A stretch of DNA of 64,000 bases from Epiperipatus broadwayi. Its lineage: Eukaryota; Onychophora; Udeonychophora; Euonychophora; Peripatidae. Below the pieces are notes generated by a model, which saw only the letters and a list, made by a program, of their open reading frames with translations, was not told where the DNA came from and ran no database searches. The DNA lies in the NCBI GenBank assembly GCA_028023455.1, contig JAQFVV010012490.1, forward strand, positions 248,001 through 312,000. Direction: 5' to 3'. This document shows, piece by piece, positions 11,538 through 22,478 of this stretch (its first letter is position 1; every line of letters starts with the position of its first letter). The translations under genes and the position numbers were made by a program.

Positions 11538-12791
11538 TTAGAATATCTATTAATTACTAGTAAAATGTGCGTTGAAATTTACGTTACTAAAACTACTGTC
11601 TTAAAATATTTAAATAATAAAACGGATATAAATTAAAACATTAATTGAATAATGAAAATAAAACTAAAGTAAAATCTGATTTTGTAGAAATTCAATTGTC
11701 AATAACTGATTAACAATCGAATTCTAGAAAGCACTAATGTTTAATAAAACCTAATAGATAAGATAAAAAACCTTCCACCTGGATGCAGATGAACACTTAG
11801 ATTACTCCAGAAAACAAAAGACAAAACTATTTAAGAAAAGGGGGGGAAAAATGCAATTTTTTTTTCTCATTCCTCATGTACTTGCACAACTAGGTTGCAT
11901 ATATATGTGAAGCAGTGGAAGAATAGTAGGGATTTGTTTCCAAAGCCAAGAACTCGGCTCCTGAAGGTAACACGCTGACTAGGGATTAAGCGGATTGCCC
12001 CGATCTTATTATATGTGCCTCAAGGGCTCACAGAACTAAAGAACATTTACCAGAATTAGGTAAATAGCAATTTAATTAATCATTAATAGTTCAATTAAGC
12101 AGGAGACTTTAATCATGAGGATATTGACTTTATATGTATATTGATTTATTATCATAACCTATGTATAGCAACTATGATCAACATTTCTTATGCCTGCTTA
12201 TAACTGTTATTAAAACAAGCAAAACTCTCCATACAGTATTGCCACTCAAAAACAATCCTGCCTAATAGGATAGTGGTGGCTAAAAATACCAAAATGTATA
12301 AGTACTGAACTGAGTTCAGACCTATATGCCTATATAAGCTAATGAGCTTGGATTGGAAATATTACTGTTTTCAATTTAAGACTCATAGTTTTGTAGTTAT
12401 GTAGAGATAAACGGTAGCTGTTGGAGGGTTGCATTAGATCTTAAGATCTAGGTTCAGTGCTCTCAGATTCAAGGCTCCTCGCTGACGAAGGCCACAAGCT
12501 AGAAACTAGTCTGGGGATATTGGATGAGTTGGCATTACATAGGGATTTTATGCACAAGCCTTCTGGCATCTATTGGTTACTCTGACTTGCACTGAATCGC
12601 AATACTGTATGGAGAGTTTTGCCTGTTTATATATGTATATATTACTAGAATATTATTATCTTGTTGTTGTGTATTAAAATTAGTTATAAAATTGATTTGC
12701 AGTTGGGTTATTTAGTTATTTGAGAGACGGAATAATTTTAGAAATCACTTGCTAGTCTTAATCGAGATAAAGTTAAGATCAAGAAATAGCA
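11538..12791 (+). repeat. 3' LTR, split by an insertion
   Basis: Matches 6741-7570 up to about 12176 and again from about 12628, ending ATAGCA. The intervening ~450 bp are absent from the 5' LTR, which serves as the empty-site reference. Confidence 0.92.
12177..12627. mobile_element. Non-autonomous inverted-repeat element inside the 3' LTR
   Basis: A segment of about 451 bp present only in the 3' LTR. A 28-bp inverted repeat is found at 12214-12241 and 12600-12627 with one mismatch; its core is ACTCTCCATACAGTATTG. The right repeat is flush with the junction, but about 37 bp lie outside the left one, so the structure is asymmetric. The interior has no ORF. No long target duplication is evident. 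Single copies of the terminus occur at 27003-27029 and 56262-56288. Confidence 0.75.
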
Positions 12792-12796
12792 CTGAG
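12792..12796. repeat. Right target-site duplication CTGAG
   Basis: Matches 6736-6740 exactly and closes the Gypsy element. Confidence 0.85.
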
Positions 12797-12849
12797 ATAA
12801 TCCATAGCTTCAGAATTTACAAAAGTAGTAGCATAATAATTCTTGTACC

Positions 12850-13760
12850 CCAAAAGTTAAAAAATCTCAAGGCTTCTATAAGAAAAAGATTCATCCTAAT
12901 AAAAAATACAAAATAAATCATTTTCAAAAGGTAGGTATGCATTTGTAATCATAGCAATTGGATTCTTGTCTATCCAAAACTAGAAATTGAAGGCTACTAA
13001 TCTGTATCAATGATAAAATGAGTTTTCTCTCATTTTATATTTTTTGTACACACCAGTGAGGCTATCTTGCTATATTTATTGTCCTACAGAAATATAATTT
13101 ATTTGCATATAACTCATTTGCTAGCTATATACTTAAAAAATAACGTGATGCAAGATGTAGCAAAACTACTGACTCCACAGCACGAGTACCAAGGCATATG
13201 CAAGAATCAGGATTTGATTTTTTGCCATATATAACCATTGTGGTTATCATCACACACACCACTTGAAACCTCTCTTTGTTGGGTTTTAAGAGTTTATATT
13301 TTCACATGGTATTATGCCCAAAATATTTTGTGATGCTTTGTCAATTGCAACTTTTGCTGTACATCTGATAATCAGTCTTAAAATTTACATTGCTCTGCTC
13401 TATAATATCCTAATTTTATATATAACAATCATTACTTGTTATATAAACACAGATATGCAACTACAAACATAAGCACACTAATACAAATATAAACATACTA
13501 ATAAAACTTTAAACCTTTTGAGAATATTTATGTCTATAAAATATGGTTGCTTCAAACTTGAATCAGAACCCCAAAATTACATTGTACATAAATACTACTT
13601 TCGTTATATTTGAATTTGAATGCAAGTATAATTTATATATTACTTAGACATACTAATACAAACACATTAATAAATTATACATTTATCAAATAATAAAAAA
13701 AATTAAAATAATAATATTCAAATAATAAAAAAATCTAAAATTGAATACTTACATATATTA
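12850..13760 (+). repeat. Dispersed repeat, copy 1
   Basis: Colinear with 39360-40110 in the same orientation. Shared landmarks in order include GCAAGATGTAG, AAACTACTGA, AAAATTTACATTG and, at the right end, AAATCTAAAATTGAATACT. Divergence is high. The coding content and family are unknown. The right end lies next to the last exon of the minus-strand gene. Confidence 0.65.
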
Positions 13761-13762
13761 TA

Positions 13763-13768
13763 TTTATT
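13763..13768 (-). terminator. AATAAA polyadenylation signal of the minus-strand gene
   Basis: TTTATT on the plus strand is AATAAA on the minus strand, one base after the stop codon of the predicted 68-residue ORF. It implies a very short 3' UTR; later signals could also be used. Confidence 0.4.
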
Positions 13769-13769
13769 T

Positions 13770-16700
13770 TTAGTATGAAGGCCTTGAAATTGCAAAATCA
13801 TCAAAGCATGTTGAATCCATTTTATTAAGGACTCTGGCCGATGAAAAATTTGTGCTTTTGTCTTCTTTGTGCAATCTAGTAAACTGAGCAGAAAGACAAA
13901 ATTAAATGAACTTATTAATAAAAATATTAATTAAAGCTCGAAATTTTGTGCGATTTAATATGGCATACACCATTTTAAAAAGGAACTCAAGCTGCAGAGA
14001 ATGATGGTATTGTATATACTAGATCATTTGGTTTCCCCACAATTTCAAAAAGAAGACAAAGAAATTTTAATTTCAACGAATCAGTGGCTGGCAGCTACAA
14101 TATTTTTTACGAAATGGTAAATAAAAATGTTTTGCAGATTTAGATAAAACAATAAAATAAAAAAAACGATTGCCTCCTCCCCATCAGCTAATATCTTAAA
14201 AATTAGTCATTATTATTTGTTCATTAAAATTGTTTTTTAAAACTGCTTGTAGTATTATTTTGAGAACATCCAAAGTGATTATTTTGATTTCATTTGTTTA
14301 CAAAAAAAACTACACTTAACCTCATTACCTAAACTCATTTGTCATTTTAAAATTGTTAGTATTTTTTACCATCTATCAATGAAGTATTGTTTTAATTAAA
14401 ACACACACAGAAATTATTTTCATTTCACTTTGGTTTTTGTGAGATTATAGATGGGAGTGGGGAGAGTCAGTCATTTGAAACAATATAACATTGGAAAGGT
14501 GGCAAAAAAAAAAACTACTGACAATTTTAAAGTGACAAATAAGTTTTTCTTGTGTATAAAAAAAAAAAGTCTAAAGAAAAATAGATAATAAAAATTAGAT
14601 GCAGTTTTTTTTTGCAAATAAATAAATCAAAATAATTACTTTGTGTGTTATTAAATATTATAGGCAGTTTCTAATTATTTTGTAAGATGTTAGCAGGAAG
14701 AGAACACTGCAAAATAATATCTTCTTTCAAAAGTAGACATCAAATTTATAATTTAATATTTTCAGTGATGTTTTGACATTGTTCCATAGCTTTCCCAAGT
14801 ATCTAAAATCACTCCCAGAGTGCCCACTGAATGATTACCATTGCTATTTGTTATATTTCTTTATAAATAACCTTTTCCCTCAAATTTATAGTTTTAATGC
14901 TTGGCCACAATTTATGAAGACCTGTTAATCAAATATTTCACTAAAGAATTGATATTTTCAGTTATTACATTTTATCCAGAAGTGATTATAATTAACATTT
15001 GCAAATGTTTTTCATCTGCATAATAAAGTCATTTCTTTCTTCTTTATAACCCAATGCTAAGTGTACTTTTGGTAATAAATTTTACTATAATCATAGCTGT
15101 CATTACACATTCAAACTAACGCTTACAAATGTAACAAAAGAAAAAAATATTAGAAGTGATTATAATGTTTTTCCAGTACTAAATTAATAGAACTTACATC
15201 ATTTTCATACTCTTCTACCGGTTTGCTTAACGCATCACAAACAGCAAGGGCTCCCTCTGCTCCCTATTAAAAGAAACAAATCATATTATCTGTATTTTTA
15301 TATTGGATTATTTCCATCATCTAATATGTGTGTTGAATGTCTTTTAGAAAAGTTTAATTTTTTAGTTAATTATTCCAAATGCATTCAACTGTTAGTGATA
15401 TCACAGCAAACAGGTTAGTATATACACAACGTTTCGAGAGGTATTTTTCTCCCCTCTTCTTCTTCAGGTGTTGCTGGCCTGACCAGTGACAGTACTAGCA
15501 TGGGATTTGAACTGGGCCCTTCGAATCTTGATAATTGAATTTTAAGGTAACGCTCTAACCAACTGAGCCATCCTGCCAAAGGCAACAGTATGTAGTAATT
15601 TCATATACTTATCTATGAGGTTCCTTCTGATTTCTCCACTTTTTCCTCAGAGCAAAGTTGATTAGTGGTTTCCATACATTATGTATAGTCACATTAGGTT
15701 GGCTAATGGGATTTTTTGCCATTGTCATGTGAGCAGCTTCTTTAAATTTTCTTCTTTGTACCTTTTCTTATTTGTCCAATATTTTTGTATTTTCCCAATC
15801 GAACGTATGTTCATTGGTCCATATATGGTCTGCTACCTTAGACACATGTTTTTTCTCTTCTAATCATCAGTTTATGTTCTTGCAAGTGCTTTTGAATGGG
15901 ACAGCTGTTTTCACCAATATATGTTCTTCCACATTCGCATGGTATTTCATAGATGCAGTTTTTTCTTTGCAGCATTTCAAGTTTAGGCTTTGTAGATGTT
16001 AGAATTCCTCATAGTGTGGTATGGCTCTGGAAAGCTGTTCTGATGTTATACTGATTGCAGATTTTCCTTAATTTGTCTGCTATTTTTGGAATGTATGGAT
16101 ACACTACAGTACCAATAATTGTCTTTTCTGTTGCTTTAACAAGCTCTAACTTAAGTGAAATTTATAATTTAGAAAGATTCTTCAATTTTTAAGAGAATAG
16201 CATTATTAATATTTTCATCCCACCCCCCTCAAGTCAATTATTTATAATTAAAATATTTTAATAAATAAAGAATGGAGAATTCAATACCATATAGTTTTAG
16301 AAAAAAATAAAATATCATTAGAAAAAACTAATGTATTTAGGATGAATGCCAATATTGTTCTTACAATTAATTTATAAACAGAAAAAATTTCTACATATTA
16401 ATTAACTGAAATTCTACATTACAGTCTATGAAAATAAGTTTCAATCAAAGTGGTTATAAATACAAAGAAAAAATAACAAAGTCTTTCAATAACAAATTCT
16501 TTGCAAAGAAGTCAAAAGACAGCATCATAAAACATAATATAAACTAAAAAGAGTATGATATATGGATATAATTATGCTTATATAGATTAGTTTGGATAAT
16601 TAATGTAAAACTCACTTTGAAATTTTTTGTCTATTTCTTTTTTACTGCATTAGAAAGGTCATATTCATTTACAAAAGATTGCTAATGAATAAAAACAAGT

Positions 16701-19700
16701 GATTGGATTAGCTCTCAATTCTCAATAAAGGTATAAATAAGAAGTTTTAAATTAGTTATTGCATAATTACTTTTAACTCTTGAGTCTGCCATTTCCATCA
16801 CTGTAATAAATTTAATGAACATGACAATATTTATACCAGGGTTTTCCAAACTGTGTTCCATGGAACACCAGTATTTTATAGAAAGTTAATAAGCGTTCCA
16901 TGAAAAATTATGAAAACTATTATAAGCGTGCATGATTTTGAATGTTGTGCCAAATTGAAATAAGCTGCTGAGGCAAACTGTGCATGCCTAATGCTGACTG
17001 TGACATCAACAATTGTTAGCAATCTGACAAAGTTAGCGGATATTACCTTTGTCAGCTGAATAGATATTATTGATGACAATACATTATTTGCTTATTAAAC
17101 ACAGCACTGTGTTATTTTGCTTAAATATGTAAGTTTATTATTATTATTATTATTATTATTATAAGCCTGTAATAGATTTGAACTGACTATGTAAATATTG
17201 TGATAAACATTTTTATTATAATTTTTATTTTATAATAATTATAAATTATTTCTTATTATAATTACATTAAGTATTTATTTCAGCATTATAGCCTTCAATT
17301 CTTTTACATTTGATTTTATATATTACAATTTTATTTATTTCACAATATTTTTTATTACTAAACATTTTATTAAATCACTTTGATAACAATTGCTTTCACA
17401 TTATTGATATCTAGTATTTTCTTTCACATTTATTTTTGCTAGTTGCAATCTTTTTTATAAGATAATTTTTTTGTTTCTATTATAATTCTGACTAATATTA
17501 AAATTTAAATATTATTCAAAAACTATCCATGGATTTTTGATTAAAGAGAGAAACTTTAAAGCAAGGAGGGAGAAAGAATTGTGATTTCTTCAAAATTTAA
17601 TATTATAAAAACAAGGGTCATTTAAAAATATACCAAAAAGGAAATACAATGTAAGTTATTTAGATTGGGAATTTCCACATATTGGCAATACAGATGCTCT
17701 TGATACATTGTGTGTTTTATGGAATAAAATAGTAAACAGTTCATTGGTTTTAACTAAACTTCATATGCACTTAGAAATAAAACACATTGATTACAAAGAA
17801 AAGATATACAATTTTTAAAAAGATGATATGATTAATTCTTTTCCATTCATTTTAAATTAAATCAATATAATAAGATTGTAAAACTAATGCTTGAATGAGG
17901 AAAAGAATGATTACAATGAAAGACATTAAGTAATTTTCTTATTCCAAATCTAATAGTAAAACTTTGTTACTTTAATAAACTTAAGAAAGCTTTTTAAAAC
18001 CTGGCTGTCAGATTATCAGCAAAATAACTTCTTAACTCCAATGGATTCAATGATATTTTTATTTATTTCAAGAATATACTCTTTCTTCAATCATTAGAAT
18101 AGCATTGATATCTTAATTCTTGCATTACCATTATCATTCATTGTTGTCTTAGTTGCTGGAGATAGATTTATCGGGATGAAAAAAAAAGAAACATATAGAA
18201 CAATCTTAGAGCATATTTACAAACTTCTTAAATCTTTAGTCTTTTCAAGATCAATAAATTACAACTAAAAATGCAATGCCTAAGTTTATGGAGCATGTAT
18301 TTAAGTCACAACTTGGAGTTCAAATTCGAGCCCAATAAATCTTAGAAATTGTTTCAGGTTAGTTTAATTTTTCTTTCAGGAAATCAATCTAACTAGACAT
18401 CCAACATTGGTTGGTTAATGTGTTGGTTATAATAACAACAAAAAATAGAATTGTGATATGATATGGCCTTCATCATTAATGGAGAAGTATCACAATCTTA
18501 AAAGCACTTTATTATTTATCTTTATTAAGTCTTTATACATATTATAGCTAGACAATGAATCATGTAGAAATAAATAATCATGATAAAATTCTATAATTGA
18601 AAAAACATTAGTCATAAATGATGGAAAAAAAAAATTTTTTATGCAAGTTCCCAAGATCCTGAAAACCATCATAAGTAAATCAAAAGAATTCTATTGAAAT
18701 CCATAAATCACAACGTAAGCTAACAGCAAATGTGTAAAACTGTAACAGCAATTACTCAGTTCAAAATAAGAAATATTGAAGATGACAACAATTAAAATCA
18801 AATAAAAAATAATAATAAATTCATTGAATTTGTCATCTTATGTGCTGTGTAAACCAATATCAATTTTCATTTATTACAATAATTAAATAAGTTTTTGATC
18901 ATTATTTATTTGTAAATATTCCAATATTTCTATTTTCAACAAGATTTATATTAAATTAATATTGATTAATGTTTCCTATTAACATAGAGAATGATCAATA
19001 AAAAAAATGCTAGTTAGAATCATTCTTATAAACTTTATTAAACACTTCAACATCATACATACAAATGCTTTGGCTGAAATAATGCTTAAGAATTGTAACA
19101 TTTGGCTCAATGACAGAACTAGAAAATAATTTATTAAAGCTCAAAAATTTATATTTATCTTATTTCTAGTTTTTATCTATAAATAAAATCATGTGTAAAA
19201 GTATAATGTTTGCCTTACTCATTTACTCTAATTTTGTGAGTCCCTTGAAAAAAGATGATCAAATGCACACCATTATTTACTATCATCAATTTATATCCAT
19301 ATTTTATGAGATCTTATTTCAGATTATTAAGTAGTCAATAGATATAGATAAGCAATTGCAGTTTCTGTTTTTGATCTTAAATAAAAATTCTTAAATCATT
19401 TTTTGTACAATGCTTCAGTTGCTTTTGTCAATTCTCTGTAATTTTTTTAAATGTTTTTTCAATAGCCAAGATTTCTTATTACCAGGGACATAGGCTTCAT
19501 GTATTGAACGGAATGAGAGCTTCCATAGAAGAATTCACTACAAAATTCAAAAGCTTTAACTAAAATTCAATTTTAAAAATTCACTAAAATATGTACATAT
19601 TCAACCTCACAAATTCGATCGAACAAGTTGCACATACAATAGTGTAGTCAGAACAATAAGTACATTAGTGTATATAAATTATTTTAACAAACATAAAAAA

Positions 19701-22296
19701 AAAATTCTCTAAACTATTTTGCTTAACATAAAAAAAGAAGAATGAACTATTCAAACTCATTATTTTTTGTATGGAATTTCTATTGACTTTCAATTTTTTT
19801 ACCAATAGTTGAACTGTTTTTATATAAGGCAAATAATGAGTTTGACTATCACATTATTCGTTGATTATAAGAAGTTCAGACAATGCTAAAATGTAATTTA
19901 AAATTAAAACTTAAGAATGTTAAAAGTATTTGGAAGATAAAAATATCCTAATAAATGTATTATCTATACTTAAACTAGTCACAGTCTAATTAACAGATAA
20001 AAGAGTTCCATATTTTCTCTAAACTATTTTTCAAAACATAAAAAAGAATGAGCAATTCAAACTCATTATTTTTTGTATGGAATTTCCTTTCAATTTTTTT
20101 ACCAACAGTTGAACTGTTTTTATATAAGGCAAATAATGAGTTTGACTATCGCATTAATCATTGATTGCTAAATGTAATTAATAGTTAAAACTTAAGAATA
20201 TTAAAAGTATTTAGAAAATAAAAATATCTTGATAATGAATTCTCTATACTTTAACTAGTCACAGTTTGAATTTACAGATAAGAGTTAATCTGGATGTATG
20301 CAATATGTATATATTAGCTATTACGTAAAAATTATTGCAGCAAGTAAAATAAAAAACATTATTAAAAAATATTATGTAGTGTGCTTCCATTCCTTAAAAA
20401 GTCACGCTTCGTCACTGCTTATTACCTATCTATACTATAGCTACATAAAACATTACTAAATATATGGTATCTTGTATATCTGTTTTTAAAAGGATCTTTG
20501 TGCAAATACATTTATCTATAAACTGAAAACATATTCTTGAAATCTGGTAATTCTTAATCCTAATTCTTTTGATAGTCTAGACTTAAAAAATATACAAAAC
20601 ATTCTACACTGTACAATTCTGTCAGTATTTATTTTTCTCTTCATTTTCAGTTTTTAAAAGCAATGCTTTTATTCATGTTATGAAAAATCTACATTTCTTT
20701 GCCTTTTTTTTGATTAGCATATGTAATGTTGATTCCAATATTTTTTCATCCATATTCAATGTTTACTATTACATTAGCATACATATTCTTTTATTCTCCT
20801 CTGGTTTTATTTCTCATACTTCCCAGATGTGCAATAAGTATAAATGCTGAATGGGATCTCTTTGATTAGTGCCATTTCCAAATTTCGAATCAATTTCCAA
20901 TTTCTCTCCATATTTTCATGATTTTTGAATTATATACTTTTTATAATATGAATTAATTTATTATTTACTATGTGATTCAAATATCATACATAACTTTGGT
21001 CAAAGCTAGCAAATGCTTTCTGAAACTCAACAAAACATTATAAATGTTATGAGGCAATAATATTAGTTGCTTCTATCCTTTCTAAATCTAGCTTGTTCAA
21101 ACTTCAAGTATTCCTTTATTTTAACTTTAATCTTTCAATTAAGAGTTCTTTAAGATTTACCTGAAATGTTTACTAGTATAATTAATTATTAAAAATATTC
21201 ACATTTTGTCTTATGCCCTTTTTTTTGAGGTTGCTTATATCATATAGTGCAGTGATAGTGGCCAGCTTTGAATCATAAATCCCTTGGATTGATACCAGTT
21301 CTGGCACTTAAACTTCTTATGAACTTCAAAGCAATAAAGCTGATTTTTATTTTTAGACTGCGGTTAACATCTTTATCCATTCTTTCAGTACAACTTCTTT
21401 CTGTATATTTTCCTCAAATTGCAAGTTTTCTGAGTAAACGTGTCCCTCCCATATTTACAAATGTTATTTTATCAAAATTAACAATCGTTTTTATTGTAAG
21501 AAAATAAACATTTGTGTAAACAATATTAAATAAAATGTCCCACAATATAATGGTTAGAAAATCTATTTGTCATGTCCTCGATTTGGAGTCTAAATCCAGA
21601 TGGAACTTGAATATTTTTTTCATGTAGCTGTGAATCTCTAAGCAAACTATTTTTTTTCAAGTAATGGACCATTAACCAATTTATCTGACCTTCGAATTAT
21701 TGTTCCAAGTATACTTTTTTTTTTACTAGGGAATAAGAATAAAAATGCAAAAAACCCTCACTGCCAATCTATTTCCTCGACTGTTTCATTGTTCTTTGGA
21801 AGGATATTAGAAAGGCCTTTGCCTTGAAGTGGGCTCTACAAGATTAATTTATCTATTTTATTACATGAATTATTTATGACAATCAGTTTTTTATATTTTA
21901 CGAAATTTAAATTGTTGATAGCAGAAACGTTATTAAATTTTTTCAATAAACTACCTACGAAATAATCATCAGTTTGCAATTATGACTTCTGGATAAATAC
22001 AAGTTTAGATTTCTTACCTACATATTTAAATCTTTAATGAAAAGGATTGATTAATATAGTATATCAGGACACTATTTATACGAGACTGCTCTACTTACAG
22101 TATTATGGTTCATAGCATATACATATAATACAAGACAAATTCCACAAATAATAAAACATATATTAATTGCTAAACGTTGAACACATAATTGATGTTTAAA
22201 AATATAAATACAGATTTTTGAAATAAAAATTTTGATTTTTTTACAAACTTTTTTAAATTAATAGCTTACCAATCCCCCGAGAGAAAAATCGGCCAT
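13770..22296 (-). CDS. Three-exon gene for a 68-residue protein, unrecognised
   Basis: Join of three exons on the minus strand. Exon 1, 22296-22270, starts MADFSLGGL, with donor GTAAGC. Exon 2, 15263-15198, has acceptor TTTCTTTTAATAG and donor GTAAGTTC; it has 22 codons, including AVCDALSKPVEEYEND. Exon 3, 13883-13770, has acceptor TCTTTCTGCTCAG; its 37 codons end FAISRPSY and then TAA. Both introns are phase 0 and the frame stays open across all three exons, which is unlikely by chance. Exon 2 is near 50% GC in a roughly 28% background. The protein has two Cys, a charged middle, and no signal peptide or membrane helix. A GTAAGT sits just past the stop, so a further 3'-UTR exon is possible. 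Intron 1 is about 7 kb and full of transposons. I do not recognise the family. Confidence 0.65.
13884..15197 (-). other. Intron 2 of the 68-residue gene
   Basis: 1.3 kb of AT-rich DNA with consensus GT...AG ends in the minus-strand direction. I see no transposon or other gene in it. Confidence 0.55.
15490..15577 (-). other. tRNA-like block in the PLE 3' region
   Basis: On the minus strand the A-box TGGCTCAGTTGG (plus 15559-15570) and B-box GTTCAAATCCC (plus 15502-15512) match RNA polymerase III internal promoter consensus, about 50 bp apart. The block between does not fold as a clean anticodon arm by eye. It lies just downstream of the PLE coding end. The same block occurs at 25437-25510 without the PLE coding part. 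Confidence 0.7.
15590..16160 (-). pseudogene. PLE reverse transcriptase end and GIY-YIG endonuclease remnant
   Basis: The minus-strand translation starts with the RT thumb region (VVYPYIPKIADKLRKI, then a ...NIRTAFQSHTTL segment). It then reads NCIYEIPCECGRTYIGE (about 15960-15910), the GIY-YIG core with the paired Cys typical of animal PLEs, followed by a helix with QKHLQEHK. After this it breaks into stops and frame changes. The endonuclease would nick target DNA and prime reverse transcription. Only the last third of a PLE ORF is present. Confidence 0.8.
16166..16835. other. Intronic AT-rich stretch
   Basis: Part of intron 1 of the minus-strand gene. Nothing that I can support. Confidence 0.5.
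16836..17100 (+). mobile_element. hAT-like remnant
   Basis: Begins CAGGGTTTTCCAAACTGTG, close to hAT termini of the CAGGGGTTCCCAAACTG type, followed by the paired GTTCCATGGAACACC hook often found just inside such ends. No right terminus or 8-bp duplication was recognised. The minus-strand ORF at 16876-17079 shows no transposase motif. Confidence 0.45.
17135..17162 (+). repeat. (TTA)n microsatellite
   Basis: Nine uninterrupted TTA units. Confidence 0.9.
17163..19484. other. Intronic AT-rich stretch
   Basis: Part of intron 1. A weak B-box-like AGTTCAAATTCGAGCCC at about 18310-18330 hints at an old tRNA-derived SINE, without a convincing A-box. Otherwise I see nothing. Confidence 0.4.
19485..20440 (+). 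repeat. Long inverted repeat, left arm
   Basis: It is the reverse complement of 24425-25745, with divergence and a 355-bp insertion on the right. It starts near CTTCATGTATTGAACGG and contains two tandem units of about 307 bp (from about 19709 and 20016). Each unit holds its own small palindrome, AAACTCATTATT...AATAATGAGTTT. The inner end is near TGTAGTGTGCTTCC...AAAAAGTCACG. No coding sequence was seen. Confidence 0.85.
20441..21239. other. Intronic AT-rich stretch
   Basis: Between the left inverted-repeat arm and a SINE. No gene-like signal was found. Confidence 0.45.
21240..21350 (+). mobile_element. tRNA-derived SINE, degenerate copy
   Basis: The 3' half matches the SINE at 50904-51024: TTCTGGCACTTAAACTTCTT, then GAACTTCAAAGCAATAAAG, followed by T-rich sequence. 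The tRNA head is badly eroded. Two copies with the same tail define a family. Confidence 0.6.
21545..21640 (+). mobile_element. Possible tRNA-like SINE head
   Basis: AATGGTTAGAAAATC resembles an A-box, and GAGTCTAAATCC a degraded B-box about 35 bp later, with TGTCATG between them as in an anticodon loop. No second copy was found, so it is tentative. Confidence 0.3.
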
Positions 22297-22319
22297 AAAT
22301 AAAACAACAAATTTACTTC
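22297..22319 (-). other. 5' leader exon of the minus-strand gene with upstream acceptor
   Basis: On the minus strand a strong acceptor (TTTTTTTTTCTTGTAG, AG at 22321-22320) lies 23 bases before the start ATG. No obvious donor lies in the short space to the shared promoter. Either a 5'-UTR intron starts very near the cap site, or the site receives a trans-spliced leader. Confidence 0.4.
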
Positions 22320-22379
22320 CTACAAGAAAAAAAAACGAAAAACCTCATTCCATGTGCTTCTTCAAGAATAATACGCAAA

Positions 22380-22460
22380 CTCGTTGGCTATCTTGTGATT
22401 GGTCAATTGAAAAAAGATTAAAACTTTATAAGCGCCTAAACAGCAACGTTAAATATTTTG
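22380..22460. promoter_or_regulatory. Shared divergent promoter
   Basis: An inverted CCAAT box (ATTGG, 22398-22402; CCAAT read toward the minus gene) lies between the two start codons, which are 183 bp apart. For the plus gene, TTTATAAG at about 22425-22432 is a TATA-like box about 50 bp before the ATG, giving a predicted start near 22457. This short stretch is also richer in GC than its surroundings. Confidence 0.5.
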
Positions 22461-22478
22461 TGAGAATAGTAGACGACG

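Larger units (their letters stand above)
6741..12791 (+). mobile_element. Ty3/Gypsy LTR retrotransposon, full-length, inactive
   Basis: A complete element bounded by LTRs starting TG (5' copy) and ending CA, flanked by the duplication CTGAG. Internal order is primer-binding site, gag, protease, reverse transcriptase, RNase H, integrase, polypurine tract. No env-like ORF is seen. The pol order with integrase last defines Ty3/Gypsy. The integrase and RNase H wording resembles the K02A2.6-like Gypsy proteins common in animals. Every domain carries stops or frameshifts, catalytic residues are changed in the RT, and the two LTRs differ at many places, so the insertion is old. An unrelated inverted-repeat element interrupts the 3' LTR. 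Confidence 0.95.
15297..16165 (-). mobile_element. Penelope-like element (PLE), 5'-truncated
   Basis: Read on the minus strand, it begins about 16165 inside the end of the RT domain, passes through a GIY-YIG endonuclease (near 15960-15600), then a tRNA-like block and a CTGAAGA...CGAAACG hook (15577-15425), and ends near 15297 with the terminus shared with 25194-25548. RT followed by a GIY-YIG endonuclease is diagnostic of PLEs. It lies within intron 1 of the minus-strand gene, in the same orientation. Confidence 0.8.

Noticed and set aside
13770-13888. Plus-strand ORF after TTATTTTTAG, about 37 codons
   Set aside because: It is the antisense of exon 3 of the minus-strand gene, which has better splice signals and joins in frame with two other exons.
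15681-16002. Plus-strand ORFs of 60 and 76 codons
   Set aside because: They are shadows of the minus-strand PLE endonuclease.
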